NCBI GenBank assembly: GCA_022837365.1
Contig: JALHHV010000070.1
Location: forward strand, 8,155 to 15,064
Length of the DNA stretch: 6,910 nt
Direction: 5' to 3'
From: Desulfovibrio sp.
GTDB lineage: Bacteria; Desulfobacterota; Desulfovibrionia; Desulfovibrionales; Desulfovibrionaceae
The position numbers and the translations under genes were made by a program. Numbering within the stretch: the stretch's first letter is position 1; each line of letters begins with the position of its first letter. The notes beneath the pieces are model-generated. The model made no database searches, was not told where the DNA came from, and was given only the letters and a program-made list of their open reading frames with translations. Shown here in pieces: positions 1 to 6,545 of this stretch.

Positions 1-23
1 ACGCCACACCGCTGCGACACGAG

Positions 24-40
24 TGGCACGCTTCTTGGTA
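24..40 (+). promoter_or_regulatory. Sigma-54-like promoter sequence
   Basis: The sequence reads TGGCACGCTTCTTGGTA. The -24 element TGGCACG matches the sigma-54 consensus fully. After four bases comes TTGG where TTGC is expected, so the conserved C of the -12 element is missing. It faces right, into a stretch with no plausible plus-strand gene but with three hairpins. If used, it would start RNA near position 51. No enhancer site could be assessed because only 23 bases lie upstream. The -12 mismatch makes it a weak candidate. Confidence 0.3.
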
Positions 41-188
41 AGTATATGGCAACAGACAACGGGCATGTCGGTCGATGCCCGATCCGTGCCGGAGGGCGGT
101 TGGACAAGGCCAGCCGGTACGGGGGAATGCGTCGGACGCATTCCATCCGCAGGGGTCCGTGGCGCAGTCGGTGCGTCGCGGGCGAAAT
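41..188. other. Noncoding stretch with two hairpins
   Basis: No reading frame here looks like a real gene; the open frames are GC-driven shadows continuing antisense through cheV. Two inverted repeats stand out. Positions 60-66 (CGGGCAT) pair with 75-81 (ATGCCCG) around an 8-nt loop. Positions 124-144 form a perfect 21-bp odd palindrome, GGAATGCGTC-G-GACGCATTCC. With the larger hairpin at 189-224 they give three consecutive stem-loops downstream of the sigma-54-like sequence. The stretch could be a small RNA gene, or the trailer between cheV and a neighbour outside the window. Confidence 0.35.
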
Positions 189-224
189 CGGGGCGCGCCG
201 TTCCATGGGGAACGGCGCGCCCCG
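189..224 (-). terminator. Strong hairpin, probable cheV terminator
   Basis: Positions 189-204 and 209-224 form a perfect 16-bp stem (CGGGGCGCGCCGTTCC with its complement) around a 4-nt loop. Read on the minus strand, the stem is followed by ATTTCG, a short T tract. It lies about 95 bases past the cheV stop, so an intrinsic terminator for cheV is the natural reading. The T tract is only three bases, so termination may be imperfect, or the stem may mainly protect the mRNA 3' end. On the plus strand no T tract follows. Confidence 0.6.
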
Positions 225-317
225 CACGTTGTGGCGGAAGACGGGGGAAACACGCCACGCGATGGAGTGGCGGGTCACGGCGAGGAAAAACGGCGGAACG
301 CGGGGCAGGAAGGGCCG

Positions 318-1415
318 TCAGGCGGTTTCGCCCAACAACTCCAGCACCTTCTGGCTGAGCAATTGCAGATCCGGCTTGGCGAACTGGGCATCCGCGCCCA
401 CCGATTCGCCCTTGTGGCCCAGCCGTTCCGAAACCAGCGACGAGAACAGCGCCACCGGCAGCGCGCGCAGCGCGGGGTCTTCCTTGATGCGGCGGCACAG
501 GGTCAGGCCGTCCATGCGCGGCATTTCGATGTCCGACACCACCGCCTGCACCAGGTCGGCCAGGGGCGCGCCCCTCGCTTCGGCCTCGCGCCGCAGCCCG
601 TCCAACATCTCCCACGCCTCCTGCCCGTCGGTGGCCTGCAACAGTTCGAACCGGCCGCCAGCCTCCAGCAGGCTGCGCACCAGGCGGCGCACGCTGCCGG
701 AATCGTCGGCGTGCAGGATGCGGTAGCGGCGCGGCGGCAGGGTTGCCTGCGCCTCCTGCGCCGTCGTCGCCTCCGGCTCCCCGGCGGGCGTCCGGCCCAT
801 GGGCCGTTCCATGCGGATGGACAGGTCCGGGTGCATTTCGGCCACGATGCTTTCCATGTCCAGCAGGAACACCACCCGCTCGTCCAGCCGGACCATGCCG
901 GTGATGGAATTGCGGCTGGCTTCCTGCAGGAAGCGGCCGGGGGCCTCCACGGCGGTCCAGCTGATGCGGTGGATGCGGTTCACCCCGGACACGAGAAACC
1001 CGGTGACGACGCCGTTGAACTCGGTGACGATGATCTTGGGTTCGCCGTGCGGGTCACGCCGGATGCCCAGGTATCTTGCCAGGTCCACCAGCGGGATGAC
1101 CCGTCCGTCGCGGTGCGGAAAGGCCCCCAGCACCGCCGGATGGGGCATCTGCGGCAGCGAGGTGACGGGCTGCATGCGGATGATTTCCAGCACCTTGGCC
1201 ACGTTGACGCCGTAACGCCGCAGCAGCGCGCCGCAGGCCGGCGCACCCGCCACGCCAAAGGCCGCCTCGGGGGATGCTTCCGCCCCGCAGGCGTCGCCGC
1301 CCGGCGCGCCCGATGCGACGGGCGCCGCGCCGTCGGGAGCGGCCTCGTCCACGAAGAACTCGACGATTTCGAGTTCGTTGGTGCCGGATTCCAGCAGAAT
1401 GCCGGTCTGCCCCAT
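318..1415 (-). CDS. cheV: Chemotaxis protein CheV (CheW-receiver fusion)
   Basis: A 365-residue cytosolic coupling protein expected to link methyl-accepting chemoreceptors to the kinase CheA, and to adjust the array when its receiver is phosphorylated. Residues about 10-205 are a CheW domain, with conserved stretches YGVNVAKVLEIIR (68-80) and HRDGRVIPLVDLARYLG (101-117). Residues about 232-362 are a receiver with acidic pair Asp237/Asp238, phospho-acceptor Asp295 in VSDIEMPRMDG, Ser325/Ser326 in the switch position and Lys347 in FAKPD, so it should be phosphorylatable. An Ala precedes the acidic pair where Val is usual. A Gly/Ala/Pro-rich insertion (about residues 24-66) separates the first CheW strand from YGVNV. 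The start at 1415 is chosen because GGGAGG lies four bases upstream and homology begins immediately. The frame stays open 1.1 kb further upstream only through GC bias. The gene is divergent from the Gate-protein gene and appears monocistronic. Family assignment is secure from motifs; no alignment was run. Confidence 0.95.
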   Translation of the reverse strand: MGQTGILLESGTNELEIVEFFVDEAAPDGAAPVASGAPGGDACGAEASPEAAFGVAGAPACGALLRRYGVNVAKVLEIIRMQPVTSLPQMPHPAVLGAFPHRDGRVIPLVDLARYLGIRRDPHGEPKIIVTEFNGVVTGFLVSGVNRIHRISWTAVEAPGRFLQEASRNSITGMVRLDERVVFLLDMESIVAEMHPDLSIRMERPMGRTPAGEPEATTAQEAQATLPPRRYRILHADDSGSVRRLVRSLLEAGGRFELLQATDGQEAWEMLDGLRREAEARGAPLADLVQAVVSDIEMPRMDGLTLCRRIKEDPALRALPVALFSSLVSERLGHKGESVGADAQFAKPDLQLLSQKVLELLGETA

Positions 1416-1419
1416 GATC

Positions 1420-1425
1420 CCTCCC
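1420..1425 (-). promoter_or_regulatory. Ribosome binding site of cheV
   Basis: On the minus strand this reads GGGAGG, ending four bases before the ATG at 1415. The strong Shine-Dalgarno match fixes the cheV start against the long upstream extension of the same open frame. Confidence 0.75.
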
Positions 1426-1700
1426 GGCCGGGGCGCTGGCCGTGCCATGCCCCCGTGAGAACCCGCGTGTGCGCCGATACGGTCCGCGCGGCCCGGCAGG
1501 TCGAGAGCCTGGACCGCGACCGGACTCGCCGCGCATGATATGTCGGAACCGTCCCCGGATGATGACGCCCGCGTGCCGCCCCGGCGACAAGCCGCCGGCG
1601 CGGCGCAAGGCATCGTCCGGCGCGGAATATAGCGCCTTTCCCCGCAAAGGGCCACCGGGCATGCGGGCATTTTGCGGCGGGGATGCGCCCTGCCGGATTC

Positions 1701-1770
1701 ACCCGGCCAAGCTTGGCTAAGTCCGGCCAAGTCCGACCAGGTCCGGCCAAGCCCGGCCAGGTCCGACATG
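1701..1770. repeat. Seven-unit 10-bp tandem repeat
   Basis: The 70 bases divide exactly into seven decamers: ACCCGGCCAA, GCTTGGCTAA, GTCCGGCCAA, GTCCGACCAG, GTCCGGCCAA, GCCCGGCCAG, GTCCGACATG. The consensus is GTCCGGCCAA. The period is close to one turn of DNA, so each unit presents the same face. The array sits between divergent genes, and 10 is not a multiple of 3, so it was not shaped as a peptide repeat in the current frame. The last units supply CCAGG ahead of an ATG at 1768, an alternative start for the downstream gene. It may be an operator array, a DNA-bending element or slippage-born minisatellite. Confidence 0.85.
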
Positions 1771-2085
1771 ACGCGCGGTTTTCCCTTGCGCCGCGCCGCC
1801 GCCGGGCCTACAACCCGCAATGCCCCCGCAGGCTGCCGACCGGCGGCAGCCCCGCAAAACCCGATGCTCGTCCGGACAGCCATCCGCCCCGCCACACCGC
1901 CCACCGCCATGCCCACTCCGCACGCCCGCCAGCACGATGCCTCCGCCCCGTCCCAGCCCCCCGGCGCGCCGGGTGCGCCCTCGTCCTCCGCCACGGCTCC
2001 GGGCCACGGTCCGGGGCGCGGCGCGCACAGGCCCCCCGGCGGACGGGACCACCGGGAAAGGGCGGGCGGACGCCGCGCCTCGCGC

Positions 2086-3210
2086 ATGGGCGTGGCCCTG
2101 CCGCTGCTGGCCTGCGCCGTGGCGCTGGGAGCCATCCTGGCCCGCGACCCCAAGCTGCTGGCCTGGCACGCGGCGTGGCCGGGGCTGGTGCGCCCCCTGC
2201 TGCACATGCTGGTGACCATGGGCGTGGGCCTGGCCGTGGGCCTGGCCGTGGAAGCCTTCGGCTGGACGCCGCTGCTGGCCCGGCTGGCCCGCCCGGTGAC
2301 CCGCTGGGGCCGCCTGCCCGACGACAGCGGCGCGGCCTTCGCCACGGCCTTCCTGTCCGCGGCCGCGTCCAACTCGCTGCTCATGGAGGCCCACACGGCC
2401 GGGCGGCTTTCCCCGCGCGAACTGCGCCTGTCGTACCTGCTGAATTCCGGCCTGCCGGTGTTCCTGCTGCACCTGCCCACCACCTTCTTCGTGGTGGGGC
2501 CGCTGGCGCGCACGGCGGGCATCATCTACCTGACGCTGAACGGCGTGGCCGCACTGCTGCGCACGGCGCTGGTACTGCTGCTCACCCGGCGGGCGGGACC
2601 GCCGGAAAAGGCCGGAGGACCGCCGTCCGGCCAGCTTTCCGCCAGCCCGCGCGCTTCCGCATCGCACATGTCCGGATCGCCCATGTCCGGATCGCACATG
2701 TCCGGATCGCACATGTCCGGGCCGAACGCCCCCGTCACCCTGCCGGAACGCCTGCGAAGCGCCCTGGCCCTGGTGGGCACGCGGTTCCGCCGCCGCATCG
2801 GGCGCATGGCCCTGTTCACCGCGCCCACCTACCTTGCCATGTACGCCCTGCACCAGGCCGGGGTGTTCGACGCCCTGCGCGATCTGGCGGCCGGGGGCCT
2901 TGGCCTGGGCATCCTGCCGGTGGAGGCCGCCGGGGTGGTGGTGTTTTCCGCCGCAGCGGAATTCTCGGCCGGGGTGGCCGCTGCCGCAGCCCTGCTGGAC
3001 GCGGGGTCGCTGGACACGGCCCAGACCGCCCTGGCCCTGGTGCTGGGCACCATCGTGGCCACCCCCATCCGGGCGCTGCGCCATCAGCTGCCGTCGCACA
3101 CCGGCATCTTCACCCCCCGGCTGGGGCTGGTGCTGCTGGTGCAGAGCCAGCTGTTCCGCGTGGCCAGCCTGGCCGCCGTCACCGCCGCATGGTGGATTGC
3201 CGCGCACTAG
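2086..3210 (+). CDS. Gate/nucleoside recognition-domain membrane protein
   Basis: A 374-residue inner-membrane protein (from this start) with two related halves of the Gate ("nucleoside recognition") type; the substrate is unknown. Hydrophobic segments lie near residues 3-19, 36-58, 82-100, 116-138, 143-167, 241-259, 268-298, 312-327 and 345-372. The first half holds LPDDSGAAFATAFLSAAASN (77-96) and SGLPVFLLHLPTTFFVVGPL (121-140). The second holds ILPVEAAGVVVFSAAAEFSA (276-295). Both have the small-residue, Pro-broken helices typical of this fold. A polar linker (168-220) joins the halves and carries four tandem SHMSG-like pentapeptides. The start is uncertain: 2086 begins directly at the first helix but lacks a good ribosome site. 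ATGs at 1864 and 1909 would add a Pro/Ala-rich, Arg-rich cytosolic tail consistent with positive-inside topology. ATG 1768 has the best Shine-Dalgarno (AGG, six bases away) but poorer codon use behind it. The gene converges with tatA. The name is a family label; nucleoside binding is not shown. Confidence 0.85.
   Translation: MGVALPLLACAVALGAILARDPKLLAWHAAWPGLVRPLLHMLVTMGVGLAVGLAVEAFGWTPLLARLARPVTRWGRLPDDSGAAFATAFLSAAASNSLLMEAHTAGRLSPRELRLSYLLNSGLPVFLLHLPTTFFVVGPLARTAGIIYLTLNGVAALLRTALVLLLTRRAGPPEKAGGPPSGQLSASPRASASHMSGSPMSGSHMSGSHMSGPNAPVTLPERLRSALALVGTRFRRRIGRMALFTAPTYLAMYALHQAGVFDALRDLAAGGLGLGILPVEAAGVVVFSAAAEFSAGVAAAAALLDAGSLDTAQTALALVLGTIVATPIRALRHQLPSHTGIFTPRLGLVLLVQSQLFRVASLAAVTAAWWIAAH
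2661..2720 (+). repeat. In-frame 15-bp minisatellite (four copies)
   Basis: Four adjacent copies of ATCGCACATGTCCGG occupy 2661-2675, 2676-2690, 2691-2705 and 2706-2720. The second has CCC for CAC, giving Pro for His. Read in the gene frame from 2662 they encode SHMSG, SPMSG, SHMSG, SHMSG. The unit is a multiple of 3, so gain or loss of copies keeps the protein in frame. It lies in the polar linker between the two membrane halves, where length variation should be tolerated. Confidence 0.95.
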
Positions 3211-3242
3211 CCGCCGACCTGTTCCCCTCAGCGCCAAACGAC

Positions 3243-3286
3243 ACGGACGGGACGGACACGGCAACCGCCGCGCCCGTCCCGTCCGT
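3243..3286. terminator. Convergent-gap inverted repeat, possible bidirectional terminator
   Basis: ACGGACGGGACGG (3243-3255) pairs perfectly with CCGTCCCGTCCGT (3274-3286) around an 18-nt loop. It lies 33 bases past the Gate-protein stop and, on the other strand, 67 bases past the tatA stop, the expected place for a terminator shared by convergent genes. The T tract is weak on both sides: ATTGG on plus and GTCGTTT on minus. A transcript-end role is therefore likely but intrinsic termination is not certain. Confidence 0.5.
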
Positions 3287-3341
3287 ATTGGCCCGTTCGT
3301 ATTGGCCCGTTTGCATTCGCCGGGCCACATTCGCCGGGCCG
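3284..3341. repeat. Two adjacent 14-bp tandem duplications
   Basis: CGTATTGGCCCGTT occurs at 3284-3297 and again at 3298-3311. After two bases, CATTCGCCGGGCCA at 3314-3327 is followed by CATTCGCCGGGCCG at 3328-3341. The two unit types share a loose ATT-(G/C)G-CC core, so the whole could be a diverged four-unit array with a 14-bp period. It starts inside the right arm of the preceding inverted repeat and ends 11 bases before the tatA stop. Confidence 0.85.
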
Positions 3342-3352
3342 GGAAGCACCGC

Positions 3353-3526
3353 CTACTTCGTGTTGTCCTTGGTGATCTCGTCGGGTTCGTTCATGGCCCC
3401 GCGCAGTTCACGCACGGCCTTGCCCAGTGTCCTGCCCAGCTGGGGCAGCTTGTCCGGCCCGAAAACGAACAGGGCCACGATGCCGACCACCAGCAGATGC
3501 ATCGGCTGAAACAGTTCTCCGATCAT
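3353..3526 (-). CDS. tatA: Twin-arginine translocase subunit TatA
   Basis: A 57-residue TatA-family protein, the pore- or patch-forming subunit that carries folded twin-arginine substrates across the inner membrane with TatC (and TatB where present). Residues 1-8 are a short N-terminal segment, 9-21 a single membrane helix (MHLLVVGIVALFV), then the hinge FGPDKLPQLGRTLGKAVREL (22-41), the hallmark Phe-Gly and Lys-Leu-Pro of the family with an amphipathic helix, and a short charged tail (NEPDEITKDNTK). It is at the short end of the family, having almost no tail, which fits TatA rather than TatB. ATG 3526 is chosen because the family N-terminus starts there; the upstream ribosome site (GGGACGGAACC) is modest. 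No tatB or tatC is adjacent, so its partners are encoded elsewhere. It is codirectional with the kinase but separated by 199 bases filled with palindromes, suggesting its own promoter. Confidence 0.92.
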   Translation of the reverse strand: MIGELFQPMHLLVVGIVALFVFGPDKLPQLGRTLGKAVRELRGAMNEPDEITKDNTK

Positions 3527-3543
3527 GGTTCCGTCCCGTGAAG

Positions 3544-3604
3544 GCGCATGATGCGCGCAAAAGTGCCGCCCACCGCGCGCGGTGCATGCCGGGATACATT
3601 CCCG
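3544..3604. repeat. Three palindromes upstream of tatA
   Basis: Three perfect dyads lie in 61 bases: GCGCAT-G-ATGCGC (3544-3556), CACCGCGCGCGGTG (3571-3584) and CGGGA-TACAT-TCCCG (3590-3604). They occupy the expected promoter/leader zone of tatA. Between and overlapping the first two, on the minus strand, GG-N10-GC with TTTTGC (3570 to 3557) weakly resembles a sigma-54 site that would start RNA near 3545. The dyads could be operators or leader hairpins; which one cannot be told from sequence. Confidence 0.6.
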
Positions 3605-3655
3605 ACTCCGCACGCTTAGGCCATCGCATACGCCCGAATGCTACAATGCGCCAAC

Positions 3656-3696
3656 TTGTGCAAGCACGGCCCGCATTGTGCGGGCAACTTGCACAA
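3656..3696. repeat. Nested palindrome between kinase and tatA
   Basis: An outer perfect 9-bp stem, TTGTGCAAG (3656-3664) with CTTGCACAA (3688-3696), encloses a perfect 7-bp stem, GCCCGCA (3669-3675) with TGCGGGC (3679-3685), closed by a TTG loop. The internal bulges are CACG and AA. It starts 29 bases beyond the kinase stop, so it could end or protect the kinase transcript. No T tract follows on either strand. The outer arms are themselves near-palindromes (TTG-YR-CAA), so they could also be a pair of regulator half-sites. Confidence 0.7.
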
Positions 3697-3725
3697 ACAA
3701 CCGCAACCCCGAACCCCGGAAGGCC

Positions 3726-6491
3726 CTAGCCGTCCACCGCCTGCTTCGCCGGCAGCCGCACCGTGAACCGCGCCCCTTCGCCGGGCACTCCGTCGCAGGC
3801 GATGCTGCCGCCGTGGGTGCGCACCACGATGAAGTAGCTGACCGCAAGCCCCAGCCCGGTGCCCACGCCCGGCGGCTTGGTGGTGAAGAACGGCTCGAAC
3901 ACCCGGCGGCGCACCTCCGGCTCGATGCCCGGCCCGTTGTCCTCCACCACGATGACCACCTCGTCGCCTTCGCGCCGGGTGGCCACCCGCAGGGCGGGCG
4001 ACTGCCCGGCCGGATAGCGTTTTTCCGCCATGGCGTGGGCCGCGTTCTTGAACAGGTTCAGCAGCACCTGTTCGATCTCGGTGGGCACGCAGGTCAGGGT
4101 GTCGTCGTTCTCCGCATAGTCCCGCACCACCTGCACCTTGCGGAAATCGTACTGGCGGCGCAGGTCGTAGTCGCTGCCCGCCAGGGCCAGCGCCCGCTCG
4201 GCCAGCGAGTGCGCCCGCGCCGTGGTGCGCCGCCCCTGCCCCGGCCGCGTGAATTCGAGCATGGTGGCGATGATGTCCGCCGCGCGGGTGCCCGCGTCGC
4301 GGATGCCGTCCAGCATTTCCGAGATGCGCCGGGCCTCCATGTAGGCGCGCAGGGCCGTCAGCGACACGCCGGTTTCGCGGGCGGCCCGGGCGTTGGCGGG
4401 CAGGTCGGGGTCCAGCCTGCGCACGATGTTCTGCACGCCCTGCAACACCGCCCCCAGCGGGTTGTTCAGTTCATGCGCCATGCCGCCCGCAAGGCCGCCC
4501 ACCGACAGCATCTTCTCGGTCTGCACCAGCATGTCGGCCAGGCGGGTGCGCTCGGTCACGTCGTCCACCCGCACGATGACGGCGCCCGGCACGCCGGGGC
4601 TTCCCGCCTGCCCCGTGAGGGGGAACAGCATCACGTCGAGATGGCGCAGCCTCCCGCCCGTCACGCGGGGCAAGCCCTCGAAGCGGGCGGCCTGCCGCCG
4701 GGCCACGGCCTCGTGCACTTCCGGCGCGGTCCCCACCAGCCGGGACAGCACCTCCGCCGCCGGGCGGCCGCGCGCCGCGTCGCGCGGGAGGCCGGATGCC
4801 TCCTCGGCCGCGCGGTTCCAGTGGATGATCATCCCGTCCGGCCCCACCCCGGCCAGGGCGGAGGGCATGGCCTCCATCACCGCGTCCAGGAAGTCGAGTG
4901 CGGCGGCCAGTTCGCGCAGGGCCTCGCGCAGGGGGGTGACGTCCAGGATCACCCCGTCCAGGAACTCCCTGCCCTCCTCGTCGCGCACCCGCCGCCCCTG
5001 CTCGATGACGGCGCGCAGGGTGCCGTCCTCGTGCCGCACCCGGTACTCCAGCGAGAAATGCCCGTCCGGGTCGTTGGCCGCCTTCACCTCTCCGGCCACC
5101 CGCGCGCGGTCGTCGGGATGGACGATGTGCTCCAGGGGCAGGCTCCCGCTCTGGTATTCCGCTGCCGGATGCCCGGTCAGCTGTTCGACCTGGTCGGAAA
5201 CGAACAGCGCCCGCCACGGCCGCTCGGCCTCGCAGCGATAGACCACGCCGGGCAGGTTGGCCACCAGCGAACGGAAGCGCTGCTCGCTCTCGCGCAGGGC
5301 CAGTTCCGCACGGCGCAGATCGTCGAGGTTCACGTCGATGCAGTACATCTCGGGCTTGCCGCCCGGCCCCTGCAACATGACGTGCGACGAGAACACCGCC
5401 ACCGGGCTGCCGTCCTTGTGGCGCAGGCGCAACTCTCCCGCCGGGGGGGCGGCGCCGGCCGCCATCCAGCGGGCGATGTCACGCCGGACCTCGGCGGCCA
5501 TGTCCTCGGGGATGATGAGTTCCTCCAGCCGCCTGCCCATGGCCTCCTGGCGGGTGAAGCCGTACAGCCGTTCGCTGGCGGCGTTCCAGAAGAACACCCG
5601 CCGCTCGTGGTCGTAGCCCTGCACCGGCAGGTTCAGGGCGTTCTCGATCAGCGAGCGGAAGCGCTGCTCGCTCTCGCGCAGGGCCTGTTCGGCGGCGCGC
5701 TGTTCGGTGATGTCGATATTGATGCCGAGAATGCCGGGGATGCCCTCGCCCGTCCCGTCGCGGATGGGGGCCACCACGCTGGAGAAGACGCGCCGCCTGC
5801 CGTCGGGCAGCAGCACTTCGTGCTCGTGGCGCACCGTCTCTCCGGCGCGGGCGCGGGCGTTGACGTCCTCCCACATGGCGCGGGTCGCCTCCGGCACGTC
5901 CTGTTCGCTGTCGGGCGAAACGGTCAGGTCGCCCCACATGGCCACGGAGATGTCGCTCTGCATGACCACGCGGCCGGTGGCGTCGCGCGCCCACAGGTCC
6001 AGGGGAATGTTGCGGATCATGGCCCGCTGCAACGCCGAAAAGCGCCGCAGTTCGTCCTCCATGACCCGGCAGCGGGTGGCGTCGGAAAAGACCACCGCGA
6101 ACCGGTTCGGCTCCGGACGCCAGGCCCGCACCTCCCAGTGCCTGCCCAGCACCGCGTCGCGGTGCTCGAAGCTGACGCTTTCGCCGGTGCGCGCCACGCG
6201 GCCGTAGATTTCCACCCACCTGGGCTCGATGCCGGGCAGCACCTCGGACAGGGTGCGCCCCAGCACCTTGTCGCGGGCAAGGCCGGTCATGGCCTCGAAG
6301 GCGGGATTGACGTCGAGGAACCGGTAGTCGCGCGGCTGGCCGTGCTCGTCCCAGAGCATTTCGTGCAGGGAATAGCCGCTGGGCAGGTGCTCCAGCAGCA
6401 GGCGGTAGTGCTCGGCCATGTCGCCGGTTTGCCCGGCTACGGGGCGAACCCCGGTGGCGTCGTGATCGTGAAGGCCGTCGTCGGCTGCCAT
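3726..6491 (-). CDS. Multi-PAS cytosolic sensor histidine kinase
   Basis: A 921-residue histidine kinase with no membrane segment or signal peptide, so it should sense an internal cue. Five PAS-like modules occupy about residues 26-140, 152-265, 274-395, 402-520 and 528-648. The third and fourth are introduced by the same linker, [12 protein letters not shown], and the fourth has the HPDDR motif of the PAS_3 type. The kinase core follows: H box [16 protein letters not shown] with phospho-acceptor His673, an extended dimerization region (about 690-735), N box with Asn816, G1 EDNGPGIE (850-857), F box FEPFFTTK (865-872) and G2 GTGLG (877-881). All catalytic motifs are intact. It ends without a receiver, and no response regulator is adjacent. 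The start at 6491 is supported by GGGGAG seven bases upstream; MAEHY at 6419 has no ribosome site, and upstream extension enters AT-rich noncoding DNA. The ligand, possible PAS cofactor and partner regulator are unknown. Redox or energy sensing is common for such kinases but is not shown here. Confidence 0.95.
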   Translation of the reverse strand: MAADDGLHDHDATGVRPVAGQTGDMAEHYRLLLEHLPSGYSLHEMLWDEHGQPRDYRFLDVNPAFEAMTGLARDKVLGRTLSEVLPGIEPRWVEIYGRVARTGESVSFEHRDAVLGRHWEVRAWRPEPNRFAVVFSDATRCRVMEDELRRFSALQRAMIRNIPLDLWARDATGRVVMQSDISVAMWGDLTVSPDSEQDVPEATRAMWEDVNARARAGETVRHEHEVLLPDGRRRVFSSVVAPIRDGTGEGIPGILGINIDITEQRAAEQALRESEQRFRSLIENALNLPVQGYDHERRVFFWNAASERLYGFTRQEAMGRRLEELIIPEDMAAEVRRDIARWMAAGAAPPAGELRLRHKDGSPVAVFSSHVMLQGPGGKPEMYCIDVNLDDLRRAELALRESEQRFRSLVANLPGVVYRCEAERPWRALFVSDQVEQLTGHPAAEYQSGSLPLEHIVHPDDRARVAGEVKAANDPDGHFSLEYRVRHEDGTLRAVIEQGRRVRDEEGREFLDGVILDVTPLREALRELAAALDFLDAVMEAMPSALAGVGPDGMIIHWNRAAEEASGLPRDAARGRPAAEVLSRLVGTAPEVHEAVARRQAARFEGLPRVTGGRLRHLDVMLFPLTGQAGSPGVPGAVIVRVDDVTERTRLADMLVQTEKMLSVGGLAGGMAHELNNPLGAVLQGVQNIVRRLDPDLPANARAARETGVSLTALRAYMEARRISEMLDGIRDAGTRAADIIATMLEFTRPGQGRRTTARAHSLAERALALAGSDYDLRRQYDFRKVQVVRDYAENDDTLTCVPTEIEQVLLNLFKNAAHAMAEKRYPAGQSPALRVATRREGDEVVIVVEDNGPGIEPEVRRRVFEPFFTTKPPGVGTGLGLAVSYFIVVRTHGGSIACDGVPGEGARFTVRLPAKQAVDG
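5272..5685 (-). repeat. 30-bp direct repeat in the kinase gene
   Basis: A perfect 30-base copy occurs at 5272-5301 and again at 5656-5685, 384 bases apart (128 codons, in frame). It encodes the [10 protein letters not shown] linker entering the fourth and third PAS modules. Perfect nucleotide identity suggests a fairly recent module duplication or continuing gene conversion at the linker. The PAS modules between the copies have diverged. Confidence 0.85.
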
Positions 6492-6498
6492 GCGTGCG

Positions 6499-6520
6499 CT
6501 CCCCGGCGGCGCTCGCCGCC
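6499..6520 (-). promoter_or_regulatory. Kinase ribosome site abutting a GC hairpin
   Basis: On the minus strand, GGGGAG (6504 down to 6499) ends seven bases before the ATG at 6491 and fixes the start. Directly upstream, 6505-6511 and 6514-6520 form a perfect 7-bp GC stem (GGCGGCG with CGCCGCC). The stem touches the ribosome site without covering it. Confidence 0.6.
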
Positions 6521-6545
6521 GCCCCGTAGTCCCCTTCCCGTCGGG

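Larger units (their letters stand above)
1416..2085. other. Divergent intergenic/control region
   Basis: This 670-base stretch separates the cheV start from the secure start of the Gate-protein gene. On the minus strand TATATT (1631 down to 1626) is the best -10-like hexamer, but no good -35 lies 16-18 bases upstream of it; if used, cheV would have a leader of about 200 nt. A decamer array fills 1701-1770. From 1864 on, the plus-strand frame continuous with the Gate protein has G/C-rich third positions and codes for a Pro/Ala/Gly/Arg-rich tail, so part of this stretch may be coding. I see no RNA gene or mobile element in it. Confidence 0.5.

Noticed and set aside
1433..1447. Sigma-54-like TGGCACG with GC at -12 just upstream of cheV
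   Set aside because: Transcription would start inside the ribosome site, about six bases before the ATG, leaving no usable leader; the -12 part is GCGC, not TTGC.
75..1538. Plus-strand frame of 487 residues opposite cheV
   Set aside because: It has shadow composition (His/Gln/Arg-rich), no ribosome site and no recognisable motif, and runs antisense to a clear CheV.
318..2525. Long minus-strand frame that would extend CheV by 370 residues
   Set aside because: The extension is Ala/Gly/Arg-rich with no family features and overlaps the Gate-protein gene antisense. A strong ribosome site and the CheV N-terminus lie at 1415.
1701..3341. Tandem repeats as a possible CRISPR array
   Set aside because: Units are 10-15 bp, directly adjacent with no spacers, and no cas gene is present.
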